Assembly: GCF_002909375.1 (NCBI RefSeq)
Contig: NZ_PPXD01000009.1
Coordinates: forward strand, 170,776-234,775
Source of the DNA: Cryobacterium zongtaii
GTDB lineage: Bacteria; Actinomycetota; Actinomycetes; Actinomycetales; Microbacteriaceae
Reading direction: 5' to 3'
Length of the DNA stretch: 64,000 bases
Below the pieces are notes generated by a model that did not search any database, was not told the origin of the DNA, and was given only the letters and a program-made list of their open reading frames with translations. The translations under genes and the position numbers were made by a program. The number at the start of each line of letters is the position of its first letter. The stretch's first letter is position 1. Positions 8,557 through 18,692 of the stretch are shown here, piece by piece.

Positions 8557-8617
8557 CGCGGACGGTGAGTCAAGCCCCGAAAACCTCTGGTTTTCGGGGC
8601 TTTTCTCTCAGCTCGCG
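8557..8617. terminator. Palindromic repeat copy B, acting as a bidirectional terminator
   Basis: The 61 bp element has CGCG at both ends like copies A and C. Its core is a perfect 14 bp hairpin AAGCCCCGAAAACC (8572-8585), loop TCT, GGTTTTCGGGGCTT (8589-8602), followed by T residues, so it is a convincing intrinsic terminator for the Gfo/Idh operon. It lies between convergent genes and its right arm encodes the last three codons and stop of the 2H phosphoesterase, so it should serve both strands. Confidence 0.85.
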
Positions 8618-9087
8618 AAACTGGTGGCGGCCAGGACCGTGCGGCCGGCCTCGTGCGTGCGGGGGAGCATGTCCACCAGGGCGACTTGACCGAGGGTGAG
8701 GGACTGGCCGGGGTGAAGGCGGGCGGGCGGCTTGTGCGTCACATGGGCGCGGAAACCGTCGCCGGTGAAGGCCGGTTCGTCTGGAGCGGCGGCGAACGGC
8801 CGTAGGGTGTCCACCAGGGTGCGGTGCAGTCGGGTGAGTCCCTCGTGCGGGAGCAGCATCGTGACGGGGATGGTGTGCCGCCGCCCGAACAGCGCGTCCT
8901 CGCCGGCGACGACGGTGAGCGGCGCCTGGTTCTCGACGGCGAGACGGATGGCGTGGCCGACGTCGCCGGGGTCGGCATCCGTGAGAAACGGCGCCAGCAC
9001 CGTGACGTGCAGGGGCCATTCGGCCACGGCGAAGCCGGCGCCCACCCGCAGCGGCACCACGGGGAGCACCACCACCAGGCGGGGCAT
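8608..9087 (-). CDS. 2'-5' RNA ligase / 2H phosphoesterase family protein
   Basis: A 159-residue protein with two HxTx motifs, HVTVL near residue 28 and HVTHK near residue 120, which define the 2H superfamily (LigT, cyclic phosphodiesterases). These enzymes hydrolyse or form 2',3'-cyclic or 2'-5' phosphodiester bonds; the natural substrate is not known here. The ATG at 9087 overlaps the histidine kinase stop (TGATG); a GTG three bases earlier is an alternative. It is the last gene of the two-component operon, though I see no functional link. Confidence 0.82.
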   Translation of the reverse strand: MPRLVVVLPVVPLRVGAGFAVAEWPLHVTVLAPFLTDADPGDVGHAIRLAVENQAPLTVVAGEDALFGRRHTIPVTMLLPHEGLTRLHRTLVDTLRPFAAAPDEPAFTGDGFRAHVTHKPPARLHPGQSLTLGQVALVDMLPRTHEAGRTVLAATSFAS

Positions 9088-10619
9088 CACGGGCGCCGGG
9101 TGCCCGGGGTGGGCAGGGTGACCGTGAAGGCGGTGCCCGCGGGGGAGGACCGCACCCGGATGGTGCCTCGGTGCGCCTCGGCGATCGACAGGGCGATCGC
9201 CAGGCCCAGGCCGGTGCTGCGAGGGCCGCCGGACACCTGGGTCCTGGAGGCATCGCCGCGCGCGAAGCGTTCGAAGATCACCGGCAGCAGATCTGCGGTG
9301 ATGCCCGGCCCGTCATCCTGCACGCTCAGCTGCACCGGCATGCCGGGCGAGCCCACCCGCAGCCGGGCGGTCACGCTGCTGGCGGGCGGGGTGTGCACCC
9401 TGGCATTGGAGAGCAGATTCGCCACCAGCTGGTGCAGGCGTTCCCGGTCGCCGCGCACGACCACGGCAGTGTCCGGCACCTCGGCGAGCCAGCTGTGCGA
9501 CGGCGCGGATGCCCTGGCGTCGTTCACCGCGGTCAGCAGCAGGTCGGCGAGGTCCACGTCTTCCACATGCAGGTCCTGGCCCTCGTCGAGACGGGCGAGC
9601 AGCAGCAGGTCGCTCACGAGCGAGCTCATCCGCCGAGCCTCGGATTCGATCCGGGCGAGGGAGTACTCGGTGATCTCGGGCAGCTCGGCGCTGTCCTGCC
9701 GGGTCAGTTCGGCGTAGCCCTGGATGGCCGCGAGCGGGGTGCGCAGCTCGTGGGAGGCATCCGTGACGAACCGGCGCATCCGCCGGTCGGTGGCGGCCCG
9801 CACGCTGAGGGCGGTGTCGACGTGGTCGAGCAGTTGGTTGAGGGCTTCACCCACCTTGCCCGTCTCGGTGCGGGGATCGGTGTCTGCGGCCGCGAGGCGG
9901 GTGGAAATGCCGTGGTCGCCCACGGCCAACGGCAGCGCGGTCACCTCGACGGCGGTCTCGACCACCCGGGCCAGGGGGCGCAGGGCGAGTCGCACGACCA
10001 GAATCGTGCCCAGCACGGTTCCCGCCAGCGCCAGCACCGTGAAGACGGCGATGGCCAGGCCCTGGCGCAACAACGCCATCTCGGCGGCCTCGAGGGGTAC
10101 GCCGGCCACCAGCAGCTCGCCGTCGTTGACGACTGTCGCGACGCGGTAACTGCCGAGGTCGCCCAGGTTCAGGCTTCGGTTCTCCCCGTCCGACTCGAGA
10201 TCGGTGACGGCAAGCTCGATCGCCTCGATCGCGTCGGTCGAGAGCACAACGGCGCCGGTGCCCGAGAACAGGGCGGAGTCGGCGACCACACCATCAGCGA
10301 CGACCGCGATCACGGTGCCACGCCCGTGCCCGACAAAATCGACGAAGGACTTGGCCACGCCGCCGCCGTGCCCGTGCCCGCCGACGGCGGGCGGACCCCG
10401 GTACTTGTCGACAGACTGGCTCAGCGCCGACAGCGACGCCGTGAGCTGGGCATCGGCCACGGTGTTCGTGGAAGTGCTCAACACGGCGATGCTCAGCAGG
10501 CCCATGCCCAGAAGCACCGCTGCCACGACGCCGGCGATTCCCACCACCAGTCGGCGGCGGAGCGTCCAGGGCGCCGCTCCGCGCTCGGGGGGAGCCGTCG
10601 ATGAACCGACCGCGCTCAC
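9087..10619 (-). CDS. Sensor histidine kinase, TrcS/MprB-like
   Basis: A 510-residue membrane kinase: helix about 22-48, extracytoplasmic sensor with a GHGHGGG stretch (80-87), second helix about 186-210, HAMP linker, HisKA with FVTDASHELRTPL and phospho-His290, and HATPase_c with LLSNARVHTPP (N box), QDDGPGI (G1) and STGLGLAIA (G2). It should phosphorylate the regulator encoded immediately upstream, with which it overlaps by 4 nt. The His/Gly cluster in the sensor could bind metal, but this is only a guess. Confidence 0.93.
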   Translation of the reverse strand: MSAVGSSTAPPERGAAPWTLRRRLVVGIAGVVAAVLLGMGLLSIAVLSTSTNTVADAQLTASLSALSQSVDKYRGPPAVGGHGHGGGVAKSFVDFVGHGRGTVIAVVADGVVADSALFSGTGAVVLSTDAIEAIELAVTDLESDGENRSLNLGDLGSYRVATVVNDGELLVAGVPLEAAEMALLRQGLAIAVFTVLALAGTVLGTILVVRLALRPLARVVETAVEVTALPLAVGDHGISTRLAAADTDPRTETGKVGEALNQLLDHVDTALSVRAATDRRMRRFVTDASHELRTPLAAIQGYAELTRQDSAELPEITEYSLARIESEARRMSSLVSDLLLLARLDEGQDLHVEDVDLADLLLTAVNDARASAPSHSWLAEVPDTAVVVRGDRERLHQLVANLLSNARVHTPPASSVTARLRVGSPGMPVQLSVQDDGPGITADLLPVIFERFARGDASRTQVSGGPRSTGLGLAIALSIAEAHRGTIRVRSSPAGTAFTVTLPTPGTRRP

Positions 10620-11395
10620 TCCGCGGGCCGCAGCATGTAGCCGACACCGCGCACGGTGTGCAGCATCGGGGCGCGTTCCGCATCGATCTTCTTGCGCAGG
10701 TACGACACGTAGAGGTCCACGATGCTCCCGCGCCCGGCGAAGTCGTAGTTCCAGACCTCGTCGAGGATCTGCGCCCGGCTCAGCACCCGCATCGGGTTGC
10801 GCATGAAGTAGCGCAACAGGTCGAACTCGGTCGTGGTGAGCATGATGTCGGCGTCATCGCGACGCACCCGATAGCTGGTTTCGTCCAGGGTCAGGGTGCC
10901 CACCACCAGCGCGGCCTGCTCCTCGGGGACGGCCTGCACGGTGCGGCGCAGCAGCCCGCGCAGCCGGGCCACGAGTTCCTCGAGGCTGAACGGCTTGGTC
11001 ATGTAGTCGTCACCGCCGGCGGTCAGGCCGATGATGCGGTCGTCCACAGAGTCCCTGGCGGTGAGGAACAGGGTCGGCGTGGTGGAGCCGCCGGAGCGCA
11101 GGTGGCGCAGCACGCTCAATCCGTCGGTGTCCGGCAGCATGATGTCCAGGATCACGACGTCCGGCCGGTTGTCCCGGTAGGCCCGCAGGGCGGCCTGCCC
11201 GGTGTGGGCGACGTCCACGATCCAGCCCTCATAACTCAGCGCCAGGCTCACCAGATTGGTGAGGGTGTCCTCGTCGTCGACGAGGAGAACCCGGATGGCG
11301 GAGCCGTCGAGCCGGGAGATCCGCGGGAGCTTCGCCAGCACGGCGCGTCGGCGTACGGAGTCCGCGGCGGGATCGGGTGAGGTCGAGGGCGGCAC
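10616..11395 (-). CDS. OmpR family response regulator, TrcR-like
   Basis: A 259-residue regulator. The receiver domain (about 34-150) shows the acidic pair D40-D41, phospho-acceptor Asp84 in VILDIMLPD, Thr112 and Lys134 in YMTKPF. The C-terminal winged helix has LTTTEFDLLRYFMRNP and the HTVRGVGYMLRP end. An unusual 33-residue extension precedes the receiver; a later start is possible but no better ribosome site is evident. It is transcribed with the kinase and is divergent from dnaK across 167 bp. Confidence 0.93.
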   Translation of the reverse strand: MPPSTSPDPAADSVRRRAVLAKLPRISRLDGSAIRVLLVDDEDTLTNLVSLALSYEGWIVDVAHTGQAALRAYRDNRPDVVILDIMLPDTDGLSVLRHLRSGGSTTPTLFLTARDSVDDRIIGLTAGGDDYMTKPFSLEELVARLRGLLRRTVQAVPEEQAALVVGTLTLDETSYRVRRDDADIMLTTTEFDLLRYFMRNPMRVLSRAQILDEVWNYDFAGRGSIVDLYVSYLRKKIDAERAPMLHTVRGVGYMLRPAE

Positions 11396-11430
11396 ACGTT
11401 ATTGTCCCACTTCTTGTGAGAATGCTGGGA

Positions 11431-11451
11431 GTTGAGCCTCTCCGACTCAAC
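11431..11451. promoter_or_regulatory. HAIR-like HspR operator, distal
   Basis: GTTGAGC-N7-ACTCAAC, the same 7-7-7 architecture as the HspR-associated inverted repeat, with the outermost pair G/C in place of C/G. It lies 112 bp before the dnaK start and 36 bp from the response-regulator start. It may add to repression of dnaK or link the two-component operon to HspR. Confidence 0.6.
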
Positions 11452-11494
11452 TTTGGCGACCCCGGCTTGACTTAGGTTTTTGGGCGGTGGCACA

Positions 11495-11515
11495 CTTGAG
11501 CCAGCAACACTCAAG
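11495..11515. promoter_or_regulatory. HAIR element, HspR operator of dnaK
   Basis: CTTGAGC-N7-ACTCAAG matches the HAIR consensus CTTGAGT-N7-ACTCAAG with one change, which is the same change as at clpB (43240-43260). Located 47 bp before dnaK, it is the expected repressor site for the operon that also encodes HspR. Confidence 0.92.
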
Positions 11516-11562
11516 TCTTTGAAACAGGCCTTGAACCCAAACTTTGAAGGAGATACTCTCAC

Positions 11563-13430
<1,868 letters not shown>

Positions 13431-13431
<1 letters not shown>

Positions 13432-14066
13432 TGAGCGACGCCAACCGTCCGGACGAGAACCGTCCCGAAGACGAGTCTGCTGCTGCTGCGGGAGCGCCCG
13501 AATCGGGCGCCCCCGCGGCGGGCGGGCCGGACTCCGACGCGGCCGCTCCGGCCGAGTTCGTCGACGCGGCTGACGCCGCGGGCATCGAGGAGGACGAGCT
13601 GACCGTGCAGGACATCCTGGACGCGGCCGACCTCGAGGCATCCGACCCCTCCAGCGAGCACCTCGCCGACCTCAAGCGGGTCACCGCGGAGTACGCCAAC
13701 TACCGTAAGCGCACCGAGGCCAACCGGGAGATCGAGCGCGAGCGCGTCACCGGCGAAGTCGTCAAGGTACTGCTGCCGGTGCTGGACGACCTGTACCGGG
13801 CCGAGAAGCACGGCGATCTCGAGGGCGACACCGCCTTCGCGACCATCGCGGCCAAGCTGCGCGCCAGCACCGAGCGCATCGGCCTCAAGCCGTACGGCAC
13901 CGTCGGCGACGTGTTCGACCCCACCGTGCACGAGGCCATCTTCCAGATGCCCACGCCCGACATCGACGTGGAAACCGTCGGCGACGTCGTCGAGACCGGC
14001 TACTACCTCGGGTCCTCGCTGTTGCGGGTGGCCAAGGTCGTCGTGCAGGTACCGAGCGATGGCTAG
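13431..14066 (+). CDS. grpE: Nucleotide exchange factor GrpE
   Basis: GrpE is the ADP/ATP exchange factor of DnaK. The 211-residue protein has a disordered, Ala- and acid-rich first 70 residues, then the coiled-coil ADLKRVTAEYANYRKRTEANRE region and the C-terminal beta domain with GDVFDPTVHEAIFQMP (family FDPxxHEA). The ATG shares its first base with the dnaK stop (TAATG) and the gene overlaps dnaJ by 8 nt, so translation is coupled through the operon. Confidence 0.96.
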
Positions 14067-15066
14067 CCAGGACTGGTTCGACAAGGACTTCTACAAGGTT
14101 CTCGGGGTGTCGAAGGACGTCTCCGCGGCCGACCTGAAGAAGGCATATCGCAAGCTGGCCCGCAAGTACCACCCCGACTCCAACCCGGGTAACCCCGCGG
14201 CGGAGGCGAAGTTCAAGGAGATCAGCGAGGCCCACTCGGTCATCGGTGACCCCGAACAGCGCAAGGAGTACGACGCCGTGCGCGCGATGGGCGGTGGAGC
14301 TCGCTTCACCGCCCCCGGGCAGGGCGGCCAGCAGGGCGGCTTCGACGACGTCTTCGGCGGCATGTTCGGTGGAGGAGCCCGTCAACAGCAGGGCTACTCC
14401 TACGAGCAGGCCGGCTTCGACGACATCCTCGGCGGAATGTTCGGCCGTGGCGCCCAGGGTGGTGGTGGCCGGTTCGGCACCCCCACCGGAGGTTTCCGAG
14501 GCGCGGGCGGGCCGACCAGGGGGCGTGACGTGGTCGCGTCGACCACGGTCGACTTCATCACGGCCACCCACGGCGACCAGATCACCCTGCAGACGCAGGA
14601 GGGTCGGTCGATCAAGGTCAAGATTCCCGCCGGCGTGGCCGACGGGCAGAAGATCAAGCTGCGCGGGCAGGGGCAACCCAGCCCGGACGGCGGCGAGAAC
14701 GGTGACATCGTGCTCACCGTCACCGTGCGCAAGCACCCGGTCTTCGAACGTGACGGACTCAACCTGCGTGTGAACGTGCCGGTGACCTTCGCTGAAGCCG
14801 CCCTCGGTGCCACCATCGAGGTGCCCACCCTGGGCGGGCCGCCGGTGAAGCTGCGCGTGGCGCCCGGCACCCCCAGTGGGCGGGTGCTGCGGGTCAAGGG
14901 TCGCGGTGTGGTCACCCCGAAGGGCACCGGCGACCTGCTCGCCGAGGTTCAGGTGGCCGTTCCGTCGCACCTGTCGAAGGACGCCGAGGAGAAGCTGCTC
15001 GCGTTCAACGAGGCGCTGCCCAAGGAGAACCCGCGCGACGGACTGCTCGCCAGGGCCAAGGGCTGA
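14059..15066 (+). CDS. dnaJ: DnaJ-type co-chaperone without zinc finger
   Basis: The 335-residue J-protein stimulates DnaK ATPase. The J domain (about 10-75) contains the HPD at 38-40 in ARKYHPDSNPG. A Gly/Phe-rich stretch with FGGMFGGGA and LGGMFGRGA follows, then directly the C-terminal substrate domains (VKIPAGVADGQKIKLRGQG). No CxxCxGxG zinc repeats are present, so it is a type II (CbpA-like) protein, as are some DnaJ copies in actinobacteria. A classical four-zinc-repeat DnaJ may be encoded elsewhere. Confidence 0.94.
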   Translation: MASQDWFDKDFYKVLGVSKDVSAADLKKAYRKLARKYHPDSNPGNPAAEAKFKEISEAHSVIGDPEQRKEYDAVRAMGGGARFTAPGQGGQQGGFDDVFGGMFGGGARQQQGYSYEQAGFDDILGGMFGRGAQGGGGRFGTPTGGFRGAGGPTRGRDVVASTTVDFITATHGDQITLQTQEGRSIKVKIPAGVADGQKIKLRGQGQPSPDGGENGDIVLTVTVRKHPVFERDGLNLRVNVPVTFAEAALGATIEVPTLGGPPVKLRVAPGTPSGRVLRVKGRGVVTPKGTGDLLAEVQVAVPSHLSKDAEEKLLAFNEALPKENPRDGLLARAKG

Positions 15067-15074
15067 CACCGGTC

Positions 15075-15488
15075 ATGGATGAGAACACCCGGGTCTTCGT
15101 GATCAGCACTGCCGCAGAGTTGGCGGGTATGCACCCGCAGACCCTGCGGCAGTACGACCGGATGGGGCTCGTCAGCCCCGGCCGCACGCCGGGCCGCTCG
15201 CGCCGCTACTCAATGCGCGACGTGGCCCGGCTGCGGGAGATCGCGGATCTGGGTGCCGAGGGTGTGAGCCTGGAGGGAATCCGGCGCATCCTCGCGCTGG
15301 AAGACACCGTGCGGGCCCTGGAAAGCCGGGTGGGGGACCTGGAAGCGGCCTTGGCCGACGAATTGCTCAACCGTCCGGGCCGCCGCGTCTTCGCGGCCGG
15401 CTCGGCCGGTGACGTCATCTCGATGCGCGCCGGCACCCGCACCCGCCGCTCGAACCAAATGGTGATCTGGCGCCCCCTCGACAAGTAA
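15075..15488 (+). CDS. hspR: Heat-shock repressor HspR (MerR family)
   Basis: HspR represses chaperone genes by binding HAIR sites and needs DnaK as co-repressor. The 137-residue protein has the MerR winged helix at about 8-75: VISTAAELAGMHPQTLRQYD, then GLVSPGRTPGRSRRYS. A short coiled coil (ALEDTVRALESRVGDLEAAL) for dimerisation follows. It is the last gene of the dnaK operon, eight bases after dnaJ, giving autoregulation through the HAIR at 11495. The clpB promoter has the same site, so this protein probably controls both. Confidence 0.95.
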   Translation: MDENTRVFVISTAAELAGMHPQTLRQYDRMGLVSPGRTPGRSRRYSMRDVARLREIADLGAEGVSLEGIRRILALEDTVRALESRVGDLEAALADELLNRPGRRVFAAGSAGDVISMRAGTRTRRSNQMVIWRPLDK

Positions 15489-15538
15489 CGAGACGTCGAG
15501 GCTCTGGGTGCCGCCGCACTGAGTTGTAGGGTTGCTGA

Positions 15539-16462
15539 ATGGAACTGCGTCAGCTTGAACACTTCGTGACGGTCGCCGACGAACGTCACTTCACCCGGGC
15601 GGCCGAGCTGCTGCACATCTCCCAGTCGGGGCTGTCCGCGTCGATCCGGGCCCTGGAGATCGAGCTGGGCACCTCGCTGTTCATCCGCAGCACCCGCCGG
15701 GTCGAGCTCACGGCCGCCGGTCAGGCTTTGCTGGCGGATGCGCTTCGCACCCTGGCCAGCGCCGCAGCGGCCCAGAACGCCGTCGCCGCGGTACGCGGCC
15801 TCATGCGCGGACGCCTCACCGTGGGCGCCGAACCGTGCCTGGGCTCCGTGGACCTGCCCGCCGAGCTCGCCCGTTTCCGCACCGCGAACCAGGGGGTGGA
15901 GGTGCGGCTGCGCCAGCTGGGTTCCGTGGAACTGATCGAGGGGGTGGCCAGCGGCACCACCGATGTGGCGCTGGTCGTGGTGACGGGGGACACCCCGCCC
16001 GGAGTGCGGCTGCACCGGTTGAGCAGCCAGAAGATGGTGGTGCTCTGCCACCCGGACCACCCCGTCGCGGCCCTGGCCGAGGCCGACCTGGAGACCCTGC
16101 GCACAGAACCGCTGATCGGCTTCCAGGCCGGCTGGGGCGCGCACATGCTCGCCCGGCGGGCGTTCGCCGCCGCCGGCTTCGAGTACCGGGCGGCGATGGA
16201 GGTCAACGACGTGCATCCGTTGCTCGAACTGGTGGGCTACAACCTGGGCGTGGCCATCGTGCCCACCAGCTTCGCGCTGAAGCGGCCCGACGACCTCATT
16301 GCGGTGCCGCTGCCGGCGACCGTGCCCGAATGGGCGGTGGCCGTGGCGGTCGCCGACGAGCCCAGCCCGGCCGCGTCGGCGTTCCTCGAGCAGCTGCTCG
16401 AAGACGTCGCCGCCGCGGCCGCTGCCCTCGAGCCCGTCGACGCTGTCGGCTCGGCGGCCTGA
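15539..16462 (+). CDS. LysR family transcriptional regulator
   Basis: A 307-residue LTTR: N-terminal helix-turn-helix MELRQLEHFVTVADERHFTRAAELLHISQSGLS region (1-60) and a two-lobed effector domain. It is convergent with the redox operon ending at 16479, with only 16 bp between the stops, so it is not in the classical divergent position and its target is uncertain. The tail after about residue 280 is Ala-rich. The inducer is not predictable. Confidence 0.92.
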   Translation: MELRQLEHFVTVADERHFTRAAELLHISQSGLSASIRALEIELGTSLFIRSTRRVELTAAGQALLADALRTLASAAAAQNAVAAVRGLMRGRLTVGAEPCLGSVDLPAELARFRTANQGVEVRLRQLGSVELIEGVASGTTDVALVVVTGDTPPGVRLHRLSSQKMVVLCHPDHPVAALAEADLETLRTEPLIGFQAGWGAHMLARRAFAAAGFEYRAAMEVNDVHPLLELVGYNLGVAIVPTSFALKRPDDLIAVPLPATVPEWAVAVAVADEPSPAASAFLEQLLEDVAAAAAALEPVDAVGSAA

Positions 16463-16478
16463 CCGGCCGGTTGACCGG

Positions 16479-16781
16479 CTAGAGGGCCAGCGGAATCCGG
16501 CCGGAGAAGACCGTCTTCACCGGCGGGGCAGCGAGAACCTCACCCAGACGACTGACACCCTCCGGCGTGGTGCGCCAGGCGGCGTAGGCGTCGTGGTCGG
16601 CGGCGGTGGCCCAGCGCTCGACGACGATCACGTGGGCGGGGTCGGCGTCGTCGACGATGACCTCGAGTCCCTCGTTGCCCGGCCACGCGCGGGTCGCGGT
16701 GAGGACCTCGTTCAGCAGGGCCGGGACGGTCTCGAGCGCGGCTGGGTCGAGGCGCAGGTCGAGGTGCACGATGGCGGTCAT
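16479..16781 (-). CDS. Antibiotic biosynthesis monooxygenase (ABM) domain protein
   Basis: A 100-residue single-domain dimeric alpha-beta barrel protein. The pattern IVHLDLRLDP, then VIVVERWATAADHDAYAAWRTTPE is typical of YgiN-like quinol monooxygenases, where the W..xAxHxAH block is conserved; here the His-to-acid variant is WATAADHDAY. Last gene of a four-gene minus-strand operon, overlapping the aldo/keto reductase by 4 nt. The association suggests quinone or aromatic redox chemistry. Confidence 0.82.
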   Translation of the reverse strand: MTAIVHLDLRLDPAALETVPALLNEVLTATRAWPGNEGLEVIVDDADPAHVIVVERWATAADHDAYAAWRTTPEGVSRLGEVLAAPPVKTVFSGRIPLAL

Positions 16782-17662
16782 GCCGTCACCGCGGCGTCGT
16801 TCAGAGCGGCCGACAGGGTGGCGAGTTCCTCGTCTGACAGGGTCAGGTCGGCTGCGCGCACCGAGTCACGGATGCTCTCGGGTCGGCTCGCACCGGGGAT
16901 GGGAATCACCCGGGGCGACGCGGCCAGGTGCCAGGCCAGCGTGACGACCTGCGGGCTCACGCCGTGGGCATCCGCCACCCGCTGGAACGGCGCGAAGGCA
17001 GTGCCCAGGTCGGCGGCGGACTTGATGCCGCCCAGCGGGCTCCAGGACAGGAACGCGACGCCGAGCTCGGTGCAGAGGTCGAGCTCGGGCCGGCTGCTGA
17101 GGAACGCGGGCGAGTACTGGTTCTGCACGCTGGCGAGCCGGCCGCCGAGGATGTCGTAGGCCTCGCGGATCTGCGCCGGGTTGGCGTTGGAGATACCGGC
17201 CAGGCGGATGGTGCCGGCGTCGAGCAGGTCCCGGATGGCACCGATCGAGTCGGCGTACGGCACCGCGGGGTCGGGCCGGTGGTGGTGGTACAGGTCGATC
17301 GCGTCGCCGCCGAGGCGCTTGAGCGAGGCTTCGGCGGCCTGCTTGAGGTATTCGGGCCGGCCGTCGACGTACCAGGTGCCGTCGCCGGGCCGCAGGTGCC
17401 CGCCCTTGGTGGCCACGATCACCTGCGACGAGTCGCCGCCCCACGAGGCGATGGCCTTCGCGATGAGCGACTCGTTGTGGCCCACCTCGTCGGCGTGCAG
17501 GTGGTACGCATCCGCGGTGTCGAACAGGGTCACGCCCTCCTCGAGGGCGGCGTGGATGGTGGCGATGGAGCGGGCTTCGTCGGGTCGGCCCTCGATCGAC
17601 ATGGGCATGCCGCCCAGGCCGATGGAGCTGACGGTACGGTCGCCGATGAGTCGGGTCTTCAT
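16778..17662 (-). CDS. Aldo/keto reductase
   Basis: A 294-residue NADPH-dependent TIM-barrel oxidoreductase. Conserved features are IGLGGMPMS, LFDTADAYH with the catalytic Asp and Tyr, the catalytic Lys in VIVATKGG, the HHHRPDP strand carrying the catalytic His, and IPGASRPESIRDSV for cofactor binding. Substrate unknown. It follows the epimerase-like gene by 28 bp and overlaps the ABM gene by 4 nt, so it is in the same operon. Confidence 0.9.
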   Translation of the reverse strand: MKTRLIGDRTVSSIGLGGMPMSIEGRPDEARSIATIHAALEEGVTLFDTADAYHLHADEVGHNESLIAKAIASWGGDSSQVIVATKGGHLRPGDGTWYVDGRPEYLKQAAEASLKRLGGDAIDLYHHHRPDPAVPYADSIGAIRDLLDAGTIRLAGISNANPAQIREAYDILGGRLASVQNQYSPAFLSSRPELDLCTELGVAFLSWSPLGGIKSAADLGTAFAPFQRVADAHGVSPQVVTLAWHLAASPRVIPIPGASRPESIRDSVRAADLTLSDEELATLSAALNDAAVTA

Positions 17663-17690
17663 AGGGTGTCCAATCGAATGCTGCGGATGA

Positions 17691-18692
17691 TCAGGAAAGG
17701 GTGGAGTGCGCGGTGACGAGCCCGTCGAGGGTGGCGTTCAGCGCCGCATCCACCACCTGCTGTTCGGGATGCGCGTCGTACCAGGCGATCGCCTCGCGGA
17801 AGCCGAGCGCGACCGGGGTGGTGCACACGAAGTCGGGCACGAGCGCGGTGACCTTGCTGTTGTCGAAGATCACCGAGTGAGACCGGTCGCCCAGCAACGG
17901 GCCGCTCCACTCGGGGTTGGCCGCCGCCATGGTGTCACTCGCCACGTGCACGATCTGCGGCGCCGGGGCGCCGGCGGCGCGGGCGTACTCGGCGTAGATG
18001 GCGTCCCAGGGCAGGTACTCGTTCGAGGTGATGGTGAAGCTGTCGCCCACGGCCTGCGACCGGCCGAACAGGCCCACGAGCGCCTTGGCGAAGTCGGTGC
18101 TGTGGGTGAGGGTCCAGAGTGACGTGCCGTCGCCGTGCACCACCACCGGCTGACCGGTGCGCATCCGGTGGATGTCGGTCCACCCGCCGAGCAGCGCGAT
18201 CTGGGTGCGGTCGTAGGTGTGCGACGGGCGGATGATGGTGACCGGGAAGCCCTGCTCCCGGTGCGCCGCCATGAGCACGTCTTCGCAGGCGGCCTTGTCG
18301 CGGGAGTACGCCCAGAACGGGTTGTGCAGGGGAGTGGACTCCCGCACCGGCAGGGCGGCCGGCGGCTTCTGGTATGCCGAGGCCGAGCTGATGAAGAGGT
18401 ACTGCCCGCAGCGGCCGGCGAACTGGGCGATGTCGGCGCGCACGTGCTCCGGGGTGAACGCCACGAAGTCCACCACCACATCGAAACGACGCTCACCGAG
18501 CGCCGCCGCAACCGCGGCCGCGTCCCGCACGTCCACGGTGAGCACCTCAGCCGCGTCGGGAATGCTGCGCAGGGCGGACTGGCCGCGATTGAGCACGGTC
18601 AGCCGGTGACCACGAGCCACGGCCAGCTCGGCCGCAGCCGTGCTGATCACCCCGGTGCCGCCGATGAAGAGAACACTCAGTCCGGCGCTCAC
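17691..18692 (-). CDS. NAD-dependent epimerase/reductase-like SDR protein
   Basis: A 333-residue extended short-chain dehydrogenase. The cofactor loop is LFIGGTGVIST (9-19), followed by DV at the end of strand 3 and DVVVDFVAF; the active-site Tyr129-Lys133 pair is in WAYSRDKAACED, with Ser residues in FISSASAY. The family acts on nucleotide sugars or flavonoid-like substrates. Its ATG overlaps the preceding aldo/keto reductase stop. I cannot say which compound is converted. Confidence 0.85.
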   Translation of the reverse strand: MSAGLSVLFIGGTGVISTAAAELAVARGHRLTVLNRGQSALRSIPDAAEVLTVDVRDAAAVAAALGERRFDVVVDFVAFTPEHVRADIAQFAGRCGQYLFISSASAYQKPPAALPVRESTPLHNPFWAYSRDKAACEDVLMAAHREQGFPVTIIRPSHTYDRTQIALLGGWTDIHRMRTGQPVVVHGDGTSLWTLTHSTDFAKALVGLFGRSQAVGDSFTITSNEYLPWDAIYAEYARAAGAPAPQIVHVASDTMAAANPEWSGPLLGDRSHSVIFDNSKVTALVPDFVCTTPVALGFREAIAWYDAHPEQQVVDAALNATLDGLVTAHSTLS

